A stretch of DNA of 62,807 nt from Bdellovibrionales bacterium (GTDB lineage: Bacteria > Bdellovibrionota > UBA1018), in the NCBI GenBank assembly GCA_016786465.1, contig JAEUWC010000018.1, forward strand, positions 1 through 62,807. Direction: 5' to 3'. Numbering within the stretch: the first letter of the stretch is position 1; each line of letters starts with the position of its first letter. Both the position numbers and the translations under genes were made by a program. The notes beneath the pieces are model-generated. The model made no database searches and was not told the origin of the DNA. It was given only the letters and a program-made list of their open reading frames with translations. Shown here one piece after another: positions 8,711-17,134 of the stretch.

Positions 8711-9151
8711 CTAGTCAGTGACGTTAATCGTCCCGTTCATCAGTCCGTGGAATTCGCAATTGTAATACAAAGTATTGGGCGCGCCCGCAGGAACGACGAA
8801 GGTCAATGTTCCGCTGGTCGCCCCGTTGTTGGTCACGCCGGTATTGTAAGCGTTTGCGGTTCCAGTGCTGTTGCTGGTCTTGATGTAAAAGGGATGGCCA
8901 GATACCGAAAGATTGAGAGTGTAAGTGGTACCGCGCTTCAAGGTCAGCGTCGCATTGTCGACGCTATTCAAGGTGTAGTACGACGGCGCATTCACCGAAG
9001 TCACATCAAAGGTCGTGACACTAGAATCGATGTTTCCACCAGCGGTTGCAGAAGCTTTTCCGCATCCATGACCCAAGAACCCCAGGCTAAGACCTAGGGC
9101 TACCGTTACAATTCCTAGATTCCACCACTGGTTTTTTAGAAAGGTCTTCAT
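8711..9151 (-). CDS. Cupredoxin-like copper lipoprotein
   Basis: The 146-aa protein has a lipoprotein-type signal ending in FLGHGC (Cys30). The mature part is a single beta-rich domain with all four ligands of a type 1 copper site in the plastocyanin order: His86 (SGHPFYI), Cys132, His135 and Met138 in NCEFHGLMNG. It is probably a small blue copper electron carrier held on the periplasmic face of a membrane. The Cys-X2-His-X2-Met spacing is that of plastocyanin-type proteins. The partner enzyme is not evident: neighbours are a secreted unknown and an erythromycin-esterase homologue, 9 nt away. The -3 residue of the lipobox is Gly rather than Leu, so lipid attachment is likely but not certain. 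Confidence 0.82.
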   Translation of the reverse strand: MKTFLKNQWWNLGIVTVALGLSLGFLGHGCGKASATAGGNIDSSVTTFDVTSVNAPSYYTLNSVDNATLTLKRGTTYTLNLSVSGHPFYIKTSNSTGTANAYNTGVTNNGATSGTLTFVVPAGAPNTLYYNCEFHGLMNGTINVTD

Positions 9152-9160
9152 GACCCGATT

Positions 9161-10483
9161 CTACGGTTTTCCCCAGAAAACGGAAGCTGGACTGACGGAA
9201 TGATAGAAAATCGCGTCAAAAGCTTTGCGAATCGGATACTGCCGACCGTTCGGAACGCTTTCTTCATGAACGTGCCACAAGGACTTTTTCTTGATCCAAG
9301 ACGCGTGCGTGTCCAAAAGCAAAAAAGGCTTCTGAAGGCTTTTCAGGTAAAAGTCGATCGAATCGGACGCGTTCGGAAGGGGGTAACTGCCTTTCGAATA
9401 GGTTGCAGCGATATCGTAACCGCTTTGAGCAATCACGCGGTATCCGCGTCCCAGCGCTTTTTCAAGCTGGGTTCCAACCGTAACCAGGCCTTCCCACGGA
9501 TCGCCGGCTTCGGTGGGAAGTAGCGCCTTTTTCGCAACATGAAGATTATGAGCAATCAAGATCGCCTTCTTGGGTTTACGATCTAGTTTCTTCCAGTGCC
9601 AAAGAACTGAAGGACCAAAGGCCGCTTCACGGTAAGCCATTGAAGCCTTTTCATCGGCAAAAAGCGAATAGGATTTCATTTGCCAGGAATGAAGGCTGCG
9701 AACAGCATCCAAAGTATCGAAATACATTTCCTTCAATTGCGAGCGGGTTTTTCCGGTGCTTTTCAGTCGAAGGATCTTGCCTTGATTTGTCCCAAGAAAA
9801 GCACTTAAGTCATCCAAGGCAGCTAAGCAGTTTTGATGCTTCGTTTCGTCTAACGCTTTCTTGGTGTAATAGTCGCTGCATTCTTTCGAAAACGCCCAGT
9901 CGACTTGATCCTTCGCAGTTGCGCCAAAGCAGTTGGCTTCGATCGGATCAGAATAAGTTTTTTCAATTCCTGCCAAAGTTGTTAGTGCGCGAATTCTAGG
10001 GGCGCTGACCCACGGATTGGGATCAACCGAATGCACGGTCACTTTGTCATTCGGGTGCGCTTGGTTGTAAGCGCAAAGCCATTCGTAAAATTCTTTTCTG
10101 GCGGCGTTGTGGTCGTTCCAGGGATTTCTGTACAGGATGTCTTTTAGGTTTCCCTGGCAGGTTTGTAGGTATTCATTCAGGCGTTGATCTTGGCTGACCA
10201 GTTCCAACATGATTTTTCGATAGCCGTATTTTTCGACTAGGATTTTGACCAGCCGGTGTTGGGCTTGCGCGTAACCCGCCGATCCGTGTGCCGATTCGCC
10301 GATGGCCAGAATCTGGGCCGACTTGAACAAGGGCGCTAAGACTTCCAGATCTTCATCCGTCAGGGCTGCAGATACTCCCTTCAGTTCCTGAATCCCTTTG
10401 GGAAGGGCTTGGGCTTGAGCGCCAGAAGCCAAAGCGAAAAAAAGTACCGGCAACGCATATCGAAGTCTGAAAAAAATCTTCAT
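9161..10483 (-). CDS. Erythromycin esterase family protein (secreted)
   Basis: The 440-aa product has a signal peptide (cleavage near AQA-QA, about residue 24) and the family hallmark ILAIGESAHGSAGYAQAQHRL, in which the Glu and His of GESAHG correspond to catalytic-centre residues of EreA/EreC-type enzymes. Further family landmarks are LMLELVSQDQ-like and HSVDPNPW segments and ILIAHNLHVAKK, holding the later His. True Ere enzymes open the macrolide lactone ring by hydrolysis; most environmental homologues have other, unknown substrates, so antibiotic resistance should not be assumed. Export to the periplasm is unlike the classic cytoplasmic resistance enzymes. It is upstream of the cupredoxin gene by 9 nt. 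Confidence 0.85.
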   Translation of the reverse strand: MKIFFRLRYALPVLFFALASGAQAQALPKGIQELKGVSAALTDEDLEVLAPLFKSAQILAIGESAHGSAGYAQAQHRLVKILVEKYGYRKIMLELVSQDQRLNEYLQTCQGNLKDILYRNPWNDHNAARKEFYEWLCAYNQAHPNDKVTVHSVDPNPWVSAPRIRALTTLAGIEKTYSDPIEANCFGATAKDQVDWAFSKECSDYYTKKALDETKHQNCLAALDDLSAFLGTNQGKILRLKSTGKTRSQLKEMYFDTLDAVRSLHSWQMKSYSLFADEKASMAYREAAFGPSVLWHWKKLDRKPKKAILIAHNLHVAKKALLPTEAGDPWEGLVTVGTQLEKALGRGYRVIAQSGYDIAATYSKGSYPLPNASDSIDFYLKSLQKPFLLLDTHASWIKKKSLWHVHEESVPNGRQYPIRKAFDAIFYHSVSPASVFWGKP

Positions 10484-10558
10484 GGCCTGTAAGGATCATG
10501 AAGAACGGGCGCCGAGAATCGAAAAATAAAATGATAAATCAGTAATTATTTCAGATAT

Positions 10559-11557
10559 TTAATCGCGCATCCCGAACTTCAGTTTTTCACGAAGGACGGT
10601 GAAGTAGTCGCGCGATGGCGACGAAATCAGTTTCAGCGAATGCTTTTGATAGCGGCGAATGGTGACGATGTCTTCTTCGCGTAAGTCGACCGCGTCTTGT
10701 CCATCCAGGGTCAAAAGCACATGACCTGGGCGCTGCGAAAGGCAAACCGCGATTTCGCTGGAATCGCAGACGACCAAGGGACGCTGGGTCAACGAATGGG
10801 GACAGATGGGCGTGATTACCAAGGCGTTTAGCTTGGGTTCCAGAATCGGGCCGCCCGCCGCAAGCGAATACGCCGTGGATCCGGTCGGGGTGCAAATGAT
10901 GATTCCGTCGGCGCGGACATGCGAAACCAGTTTGTCATTCACCGTGATTTGCATTCCGATGATTCGCGCAATTGCGCCTTTGGAAATAACGGCGTCGTTG
11001 ACGACGGGTCCTTGGAACACGACTTTGTTCTTTCGGCGAACGGTGACTTCCAAAAGAGCACGCTCGCTGATCTGAATGTTTTTTGCCAGCAGGCTGTTTT
11101 CAAGAATCGGTTCGGATTTTGAATCCGGAAGATCAAAAAGCATGCTGACGACATCAAAGGCTTCCGCGCGTTTGATTTCAGTCAGAAATCCCAGCGTCCC
11201 CATATTGATTCCCATGACAGGAACGCTTTTGTTTTTCATCAGTCGAGCGATGCTTAGATAAGTTCCATCGCCGCCCAGTACGATAATGAAATCCGTTTTA
11301 TCGACCAGCTTTGACTTTTCAACTACGCGAATAGGTACCGACATCATGCCGGCTTCGCGATAGCTTTCAATCAGTTCGCGCGCGACTTTCTTGCTTTCAC
11401 TTGGGAAAACGACTTCGGTCCCTTTTGGGCCAAGCTTCAAAATGAAGCGCGCAAGGTCCATGGCCAAGATCGCGGCTTCGGGTTGATTTCGCTTAATGAC
11501 GAAACCAAAACGCTTCAGATGGGATAAAACGGCTTTGGATTTTTTCGGTGCCTTCAT
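10559..11557 (-). CDS. nadK: NAD kinase
   Basis: NAD kinase phosphorylates NAD to NADP using ATP. The GGDG motif (residues 95-98, in IIVLGGDGTYL) and the second signature CTPTGSTAYSLAAGGPI are both intact. The frame stays open upstream to 11836, but that would put 77 codons inside rarA on the other strand and gives a non-conserved arginine-rich leader. I start at the ATG 11555-11557 (332 aa), which gives about the normal family size with a short basic extension (MKAPKKSKAV); a further ATG at residue 33 is possible. The gene is divergent from rarA with 47 nt between them, a space that must hold both promoters. Confidence 0.93.
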   Translation of the reverse strand: MKAPKKSKAVLSHLKRFGFVIKRNQPEAAILAMDLARFILKLGPKGTEVVFPSESKKVARELIESYREAGMMSVPIRVVEKSKLVDKTDFIIVLGGDGTYLSIARLMKNKSVPVMGINMGTLGFLTEIKRAEAFDVVSMLFDLPDSKSEPILENSLLAKNIQISERALLEVTVRRKNKVVFQGPVVNDAVISKGAIARIIGMQITVNDKLVSHVRADGIIICTPTGSTAYSLAAGGPILEPKLNALVITPICPHSLTQRPLVVCDSSEIAVCLSQRPGHVLLTLDGQDAVDLREEDIVTIRRYQKHSLKLISSPSRDYFTVLREKLKFGMRD

Positions 11558-11604
11558 CCGGAAATTTCTGTATCCATCTTTCAGTTTAAAGAAAGGACCT
11601 GTTC

Positions 11605-12963
11605 TTGTCATCTTCTGGAAGCCAGCATCCCGACTTATTTGATTCCGTTCATGCTGAAAGAGCGGTTCGCTCGGCACCTCTTGCCCACCGGATGCGGCCG
11701 GTCCGTCTGGATGACTTTGTGGGTCAGGAAAAGGTTTTGGGCCCGGGGCGCCCACTTCGATCGTGGATCGAATCCGACCGCGTCCCTTCGCTGATTCTTT
11801 GGGGGCCACCGGGTTGTGGAAAAACCACGCTTTCACAGGTTATTGCCGCAAAAACTTCCAGCCGCTTCGTCAATCTCAGCGCGGTTCTTTCGGGCGTTAA
11901 GGACATCAAGGAAGCGGTGGAAAGCGCGCGTCAGGCACTTCGAATGACGGGTCGACGAACGATTCTATTTGTCGACGAAATTCATCGCTTCAATAAAGCC
12001 CAACAAGACGCGCTTCTTCCGCACGTTGAAGACGGGACGGTGATCCTGATTGGCGCTACGACAGAAAATCCGTCTTTCGAATTGAACTCGGCCATTCTTT
12101 CTCGGGCTCGGGTCATTCGATTGGAAAGGATTGGGCCTTCGGATCTTGCACAGGTCATCCGCCGTGCACTAACCGATCCAGAACGCGGTCTTGCGGGTCT
12201 GATGCACCTTTCGGATCCTGCGATTGATTGGCTTTCTCACACTTGCGAAGGCGATGCTCGCCGCGCGCTGACTGCACTAGAAACGATTTCGTTGTCAGTT
12301 GCCCGCCAAGGGACTTCTGAAGAACCTTTAAGCTTGGACGAAGTGAAAGCGGCGCTGGAAAGCGCGCTAGAACGTCAGCCGATCCCTTACGACAAATCGG
12401 GTGAAGAACATTACAATGTCGTTTCCGCCTTCATCAAAAGCATTCGCGACAGCGATCCACAGGCGGGATTGTACTACTTGGCCCGAATGCTGGAAGGCGG
12501 CGAAGATCCGATTTTTATTTGTCGCCGATTGGTCATTCTGGCGTCGGAAGACATTGGAAACGCGGATCCCCGCGCGCTTCAAATCGCGATTGCCGCGAAA
12601 GACGCGCTTGAATTCATTGGTTTGCCCGAAGGGCGAATCTGTTTGGGGCAAGCCGTGACCTATTTGGCGCTGGCGCCGAAAAGTAACGCTTCCTACTTGG
12701 GAATCGATGGCGCGCTTTCTGAAGTTCGCGAAAGTGGTGCGCTTCCGGTACCCATGCACCTTCGAAACGCGGTGACGAAGCTGATGAAGGGTGAAGGCTA
12801 CGGAAGTGGGTACAAATATCCTCATTCGCAGGCGGATGGGGAAAATCGTACGCGAATTTCAAACCTTCCCAAGGAAATTCAAGGCCGTAAGTTCTACGTG
12901 CCCACCGAAAACGGTTTGGAAAAGCAGTTGAAGGAAAAGCTGGATCGCTTGAGCCAAAAGTAG
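11605..12963 (+). CDS. rarA: Replication-associated recombination protein RarA (MgsA)
   Basis: A 452-aa AAA+ ATPase of the RarA/MgsA/WRNIP1 family, which acts at stalled replication forks. Visible motifs: [18 protein letters not shown] near the N-terminus, Walker [10 protein letters not shown] (about residues 67-75), Walker B in [16 protein letters not shown] (about 119-134), sensor 1 in [12 protein letters not shown], and the C-terminal family block [16 protein letters not shown]-like. Start is a TTG at 11605 with AAAGGA 7 nt upstream. The stop codon lies inside the GGTGCCTGC dyad repeat shared with the converging HD-GYP gene, leaving only 9 nt between the two coding regions. Confidence 0.95.
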   Translation: MSSSGSQHPDLFDSVHAERAVRSAPLAHRMRPVRLDDFVGQEKVLGPGRPLRSWIESDRVPSLILWGPPGCGKTTLSQVIAAKTSSRFVNLSAVLSGVKDIKEAVESARQALRMTGRRTILFVDEIHRFNKAQQDALLPHVEDGTVILIGATTENPSFELNSAILSRARVIRLERIGPSDLAQVIRRALTDPERGLAGLMHLSDPAIDWLSHTCEGDARRALTALETISLSVARQGTSEEPLSLDEVKAALESALERQPIPYDKSGEEHYNVVSAFIKSIRDSDPQAGLYYLARMLEGGEDPIFICRRLVILASEDIGNADPRALQIAIAAKDALEFIGLPEGRICLGQAVTYLALAPKSNASYLGIDGALSEVRESGALPVPMHLRNAVTKLMKGEGYGSGYKYPHSQADGENRTRISNLPKEIQGRKFYVPTENGLEKQLKEKLDRLSQK

Positions 12964-12977
12964 CAGGCACCTTTAGC
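12956..12977. repeat. GGTGCCTGC dyad repeat spanning two stop codons
   Basis: AAAAGTAGCAGGCACCTTTA here is, on the other strand, nearly identical to the copies at 3605 and 34017. It contains the TAG stop of rarA (12961-12963) and the TAA stop of the converging gene (12973-12975). Confidence 0.75.
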
Positions 12978-14544
12978 CTTGAATCGCTCGCGCTGCGGCC
13001 AGGACTTTTCGAAAACCGCCTGAATTGTATTTTACGGCATGGGACCGAATGAATTCGTCCAAAAGCGCAGGGGACAGATCTCCGATTTTTTCTTTGCTGA
13101 TCAGGAACTGAACGAAGTCATGCGCCACAATGAAGACCGAAGCCAAAGGGGCGATTCGAAGGTGATTCAGTCCCCGGGGAAATCCTGTTCCGTCGGGGCG
13201 TTCATGGTGTTGAGCGATGATCGTGTCGACGTCGGGCGGAACTTCATGGAATCCGCGCGCGGTCGCCGCGGCGGTCATGGGGTGTTCCTTGTACGCTTTT
13301 AGTTCTTCGGCAGTGAACTTGGCGTTGTTTGCTTCCAGTTCCTTGATGGATTGAATCTTGGCCAGTTCGTGGTTGGTCAAAGGGCTGTCGTGCAAGAAGG
13401 CCGCAAGGGTTAGCTTCTGGTAGGTCATGTCGTTGGTCCAATCCAGCTTCGTCGCAAAGGCGCAAGCCACATGGGCCAACATCATACTGTGGACCGAAAT
13501 GTACTTTCCTTTTTCGGATCGAATCTTGTCCAGGATTTCAGAAAGCTTGGGCGCCTTCTTCACGACCGCAATGGTCTGTAGAACGTTGACCTTGGTCATG
13601 TGTTGGACTTCTTCGTTAAAGCCCATCTTCGAACCCATGGCCAAGGCGCTGTCCAAGCTTTGGGTCAGTTCGACTGCGACTTCTTTCGAAAGTTTTTCGA
13701 CTTTCGCAGCTTTGGCCAGTTCTTCCTTCTTTTTCAGCAGATCGGCTTTGGCTTTCAAAAGCGCGGCCTGCTTTTCATCCATTTCTTTCTTCTTAGCGGC
13801 AAGGTCGACGTTTGGATCCGGCCCTTGGACTTCCATCGCGTTGATCTGCGATTCGTCTTGGGTTTCAAGCGCTTTGTCCAGAAAGCGAACGCGATCTTCG
13901 GCCTTCTTTGGCGGCGGCTTGACGACCAGTTCTTTTCCGTAAACGATGTTCGCGAACTTGGCTAGAAACGGTACGACAGCTTCGGTTCGAATATAAAGAA
14001 CGGGCATGTTCTTTTTCTTCGAGAAGTAATCCATGTCGATGGCATCAAAATAGTCGTCTTTCAGAATCATGCGAAGGTACTTGACGTCTGACAGCTTGAC
14101 GTAAAGATCGCCGGGCAGGGGGTTCAGAAGCGTCAGAATCTGGGTTTTGATTCGCGCGAACTGAAGATGTTTGGGGCGGTTGTCCTTAATTGAATCCTTA
14201 AACAGCGCCTTCACATGATTGTTGATATCGACAATCATGCTGGTTGGGTTGATGAAATGAATCCAAGCCTTTTGCTTTTCGAAGAATTCGCCAGTCGGTG
14301 GTTTGTCCGTGTTCAACAGAAAATGAAGCTGCAGGCCCTGCGAAAAAATATGATGCAGAAGCTGCGGCCCGGCGGGAGCATAATTGGAAATCACCAGGTC
14401 AAACGCATTGTCTTCGCGTTTCAGGATTTCTAAGGCCTGTGGGCCGTTCTCGGCCTCGACCACCTCCATCAGGTGGCGGCCTTCCACGAAGAACGCTAAT
14501 AATTCTCGAACAATTCGTTTTTCATGAACGATTAGGACGCGCAA
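12973..14544 (-). CDS. Pseudo-receiver plus HD-GYP-like domain protein
   Basis: The 523-aa product has an N-terminal receiver-like domain (about 1-120), a linker with an E/K/A-rich coiled coil (about 255-310), and a C-terminal HD domain of HD-GYP type (about 340-500). In the receiver the phospho-acceptor Asp is replaced by Asn54 (DLVISN), the acidic pair is HE (7-8), and the conserved Lys is not apparent, so it is probably not phosphorylated normally. In the HD part H385-D386 (FLHDSPL) and HH at 446-447 are kept, but the GYP motif reads GFP in HHERPDGTGFPRG and the Gly-Lys after HD is absent. Such proteins hydrolyse cyclic di-GMP; activity here is uncertain. Last gene of the flagellar operon, 7 nt after the preceding gene. 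Confidence 0.87.
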   Translation of the reverse strand: MRVLIVHEKRIVRELLAFFVEGRHLMEVVEAENGPQALEILKREDNAFDLVISNYAPAGPQLLHHIFSQGLQLHFLLNTDKPPTGEFFEKQKAWIHFINPTSMIVDINNHVKALFKDSIKDNRPKHLQFARIKTQILTLLNPLPGDLYVKLSDVKYLRMILKDDYFDAIDMDYFSKKKNMPVLYIRTEAVVPFLAKFANIVYGKELVVKPPPKKAEDRVRFLDKALETQDESQINAMEVQGPDPNVDLAAKKKEMDEKQAALLKAKADLLKKKEELAKAAKVEKLSKEVAVELTQSLDSALAMGSKMGFNEEVQHMTKVNVLQTIAVVKKAPKLSEILDKIRSEKGKYISVHSMMLAHVACAFATKLDWTNDMTYQKLTLAAFLHDSPLTNHELAKIQSIKELEANNAKFTAEELKAYKEHPMTAAATARGFHEVPPDVDTIIAQHHERPDGTGFPRGLNHLRIAPLASVFIVAHDFVQFLISKEKIGDLSPALLDEFIRSHAVKYNSGGFRKVLAAARAIQG

Positions 14545-14551
14545 CTCAAGT

Positions 14552-15166
14552 TCAGCTATCCCGGCTTCGAATCAGCGCAGGGATGCCGCTCGCGGCCCAG
14601 TCTTCCAAATTCATGGGCAAGTGCCTGCGAAGAATCTCCACTTTAAATGCCAGGGTTTCTTCACCGCTGGTTTGCATGGTTTCAAACAGGTCTTTCAAAA
14701 GGGACGCCAGGTCCTTTTCAAGAATTTCCGTCGTCGGATTCTGTCCGATTCGCAGGATGTGTTTTGCGCTTGCGATGCTATCGGCGACGACCTCAAGTCC
14801 TTCGATCAAGCTTTTGAACTCGGACTGGATGTCTTCTCCGCTCCAAAGGCGTTCGCCAATGGCTTCGCTCAGTTGTTTCAGCTGGCTGACGTAAGGGATC
14901 AGCGTTTGAAGGGTTTCCTGCGCTAGTTCACGTGGGTGCGCGGTTAGAACTTCAACCCGCTCGATTTCCGAAAGAGGGCGTTTGGCCATCGCGGTTTCTT
15001 CATCAATCGAAATCTGCTTTCCGTCCACGCTAATGCTTGAAATCAGCGACAAGTCGTTCACGAATTCCTTTTGAATTCGGTTCATCAGCTGTTCAAAAAC
15101 CATCTGGGATTGATCCGAAGATTCCGGAAGAGTGACTTCGTTTCCATTCACTGAAAAGTGGTTCAT
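14552..15166 (-). CDS. Unknown cytoplasmic protein of the flagellar operon
   Basis: The 204-aa protein has no signal peptide or membrane helix and is mostly helical, with an N-terminal beta-like stretch (MNHFSVNGNEVTLPES) and a leucine-rich centre. No family recognised. Its ATG overlaps the stop of the GT9 glycosyltransferase gene by 4 nt (15163-15166) and it ends 7 nt before the HD-GYP gene, so it is translated with them. Its position suggests a role tied to flagellar assembly, flagellin modification or the signalling protein that follows; this is context only. Confidence 0.8.
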   Translation of the reverse strand: MNHFSVNGNEVTLPESSDQSQMVFEQLMNRIQKEFVNDLSLISSISVDGKQISIDEETAMAKRPLSEIERVEVLTAHPRELAQETLQTLIPYVSQLKQLSEAIGERLWSGEDIQSEFKSLIEGLEVVADSIASAKHILRIGQNPTTEILEKDLASLLKDLFETMQTSGEETLAFKVEILRRHLPMNLEDWAASGIPALIRSRDS

Positions 15167-16974
15167 GTCGTTTTTCCTCCGGTTTGGCCATCCAGACGAA
15201 TCACATTCGATGGCTGTATCGCGACGGGTTTAACCAGGTTCAGGGTGTGGCGGATCCAATCACGCAGGATCACGGCACCTTGGCCCAGTTGTTGGTAAAC
15301 TTCCGATGTTTCACGGCTGATTTCAGCCAGGCTTTCGCCCCGAAGGTTGTGCATCAGGATCTGCGAGATCGCCCCATAAGGTTGGACCACAGGGTGGGTC
15401 TGCGCCAGTCTTTGAAGAAGCTGATCCAGTTCTAAAAGCTTTTTGCCCAGGTCCTGAACTTCGTTCTTTTCAGAAAGATCCATGATCTTTTCTGATTTCA
15501 TCTTCGAAGTCTTTTGGTGCAGACTTCCTGCCGTTCTGCGTGCTTCGTCGCAAATTCGGATCAAAACATCCGCAGATTCCTGAAGCGGGCGAACGATCTG
15601 AATCAGACTTGGATTCGTTTGGGACCTTTCCAGTTCATGGCCCACTGGCGGCGTCCATCCGCAGTACCAAGCGCGTGCCGTGTATGACCAAACCAATCCC
15701 GCCCAGTCGGTTGCCCGGATCGGGTTTTGAATCAGTGATTCGTAAACCACGCCGCCCCCGTCATTGGTGGGGCGAATCTTGGTTCTGAATACTCGAACTT
15801 TCGAAATTTCGGCTGACCAACCCAACTGACCAAAATGGCTTTCGATTGAAATCTGGCGGCGGTGAGCCCATTCGGTCGATGCATAAGCCCATGCCGAATA
15901 GACCGCTTCCGCCGAAATTTCCTGCGGCAGGGTAGTGCCATCTGTTTCAGCACAAGCGACGACATAGTGTCCGTTGCCATAGGGTCCGGTTTCCCAGAAA
16001 CGAGGAGCCCCATGCCCGACTTCCAAAACGCGGGTTCCAAGAACACCGGCCAGGTGAACCACGGCGGTGTCTGACGCCAAAATCCACTGGCAACGACCCA
16101 CAATATTGGCCCAAAGGTCGAAATCGGTTTTTCCGACCATCGACACAATCGACGAAGTATCGGTGATCTTCTTAGAAACCGCTTCGACGATTTCGTCCGC
16201 GCGGCTTTGATCCTTGGATTCTCCTAAAAGAACAATGCGACAATCCGGGTGACGACTTAAAAGAAGTTCGGCCACGCGGGCCCACTTTGCCGCAGGCCAG
16301 GTTTTGCGCGCTTGGCCTGTTCCCACCTGAATCCCGATCCATTTACGGGTCGGGTCCTTCCAATTCCAAAGATTTTCTTTGGACTTTAGGTCCAGCTGAA
16401 AGAACGACTTCGAAGAAACTGGGGCATTTCCAGCGTCCACTGGGTCCCCCAAGTGAATCTGAAGTGCCGTCAGAAGCTGCGTGGTCAGAATGTCCGTCAG
16501 GTGAATGTTCTGTGGAAATCCACCTTGCAGAACCGACTGAATGTAATGAGACCAACCGTCATAAACCGAAAGACTTCCGTCTTTACGGCGCGTGTAGCCC
16601 AGCTTGATTCGGGCAGGAACCAGGGCCGACAAGAAGCTAGAAGCTTCCGAATAGGTCCAGTTCAGCAGAACGTCCCAAGGGTTTTCGACGATAGGGATCA
16701 GCCACTGCGAAAGTTTCGCAAGACCCATTTCGCGGGAATCTTTTTCTTCTAGGATCGGAAGAAGGACATCGACCGTAGGTAGTTCGATGACCTTTTCAAT
16801 CCAAGGCACGCGCTTGGCGGCCGAAGAAAAGCGATCACGGGTGACTAGCGTGATTTCTAGTTGAGGATACAGTTGCTTGGCAGCGCGTAGGGCCATCAAG
16901 GACTGAAGATTGTCGCCCAGGCGACCCAGTTGCACGACTAGGCATCGAACTCTTTTTTCAGAAGAAGCGCTCAT
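15163..16974 (-). CDS. GT9-family glycosyltransferase with extra C-terminal domain
   Basis: The first about 350 residues match the heptosyltransferase (GT9) pattern: VRCLVVQLGRLGDNLQSLMALRAA-type N-terminal nucleotide fold, then GIQVGTGQARKTWPAAKWARV in the sugar-nucleotide half and ASDTAVVHLAGVLGT, the family's late signature. A further about 250 residues not normal for GT9 follow, with tryptophan-rich and helical segments. Total 603 aa against about 350 for WaaC/WaaF. In this place, inside a fliD-fliS operon and next to a TPR protein, it more likely modifies flagellin or the flagellar sheath than core lipopolysaccharide; that is inference. Its ATG overlaps the stop of a 42-aa ORF by 4 nt and its end overlaps the next gene by 4 nt. 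Confidence 0.85.
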   Translation of the reverse strand: MSASSEKRVRCLVVQLGRLGDNLQSLMALRAAKQLYPQLEITLVTRDRFSSAAKRVPWIEKVIELPTVDVLLPILEEKDSREMGLAKLSQWLIPIVENPWDVLLNWTYSEASSFLSALVPARIKLGYTRRKDGSLSVYDGWSHYIQSVLQGGFPQNIHLTDILTTQLLTALQIHLGDPVDAGNAPVSSKSFFQLDLKSKENLWNWKDPTRKWIGIQVGTGQARKTWPAAKWARVAELLLSRHPDCRIVLLGESKDQSRADEIVEAVSKKITDTSSIVSMVGKTDFDLWANIVGRCQWILASDTAVVHLAGVLGTRVLEVGHGAPRFWETGPYGNGHYVVACAETDGTTLPQEISAEAVYSAWAYASTEWAHRRQISIESHFGQLGWSAEISKVRVFRTKIRPTNDGGGVVYESLIQNPIRATDWAGLVWSYTARAWYCGWTPPVGHELERSQTNPSLIQIVRPLQESADVLIRICDEARRTAGSLHQKTSKMKSEKIMDLSEKNEVQDLGKKLLELDQLLQRLAQTHPVVQPYGAISQILMHNLRGESLAEISRETSEVYQQLGQGAVILRDWIRHTLNLVKPVAIQPSNVIRLDGQTGGKTT

Positions 16975-17099
16975 TTTGCCTCCTGAATTTCATCCAGCAG
17001 GGCCTGAAGAAAACCTTTGAGAAGCATTGAAACTTCTTCTTGGTCTTTCCTTTGGTCTTCAATCAACTCACCACTGACTCTTTTTCCATCCGTTGCCAT
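16971..17099 (-). CDS. Small 42-aa ORF coupled to the GT9 gene
   Basis: An ATG at 17097-17099 with GGGAG 5 nt upstream opens a 42-codon frame that ends in TGA overlapping the ATG of the glycosyltransferase gene (ATGA, 16971-16974). The product is charged and helical (MATDGKRVSGELIEDQ at the start, LLKGFLQALLDEIQEAK at the end), soluble, with no known motif. The gap between the TPR gene (ends 17135) and the GT9 gene (starts 16974) would otherwise be 160 nt in an operon where the other junctions are tight, which supports a real small gene. It could also act mainly by translational coupling. Confidence 0.6.
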   Translation of the reverse strand: MATDGKRVSGELIEDQRKDQEEVSMLLKGFLQALLDEIQEAK

Positions 17100-17134
17100 T
17101 GGGTCTCCCAACCGTCATCCATGACGATTGCGTT

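Noticed and set aside
9161-10483. Reading the erythromycin-esterase homologue as macrolide resistance
   Set aside because: The family includes many proteins of other function and this one is exported; resistance cannot be concluded from the motif.
11558-11836. N-terminal extension of NAD kinase by 93 codons
   Set aside because: It would overlap rarA on the other strand by over 200 nt and is not like NAD kinase sequence.
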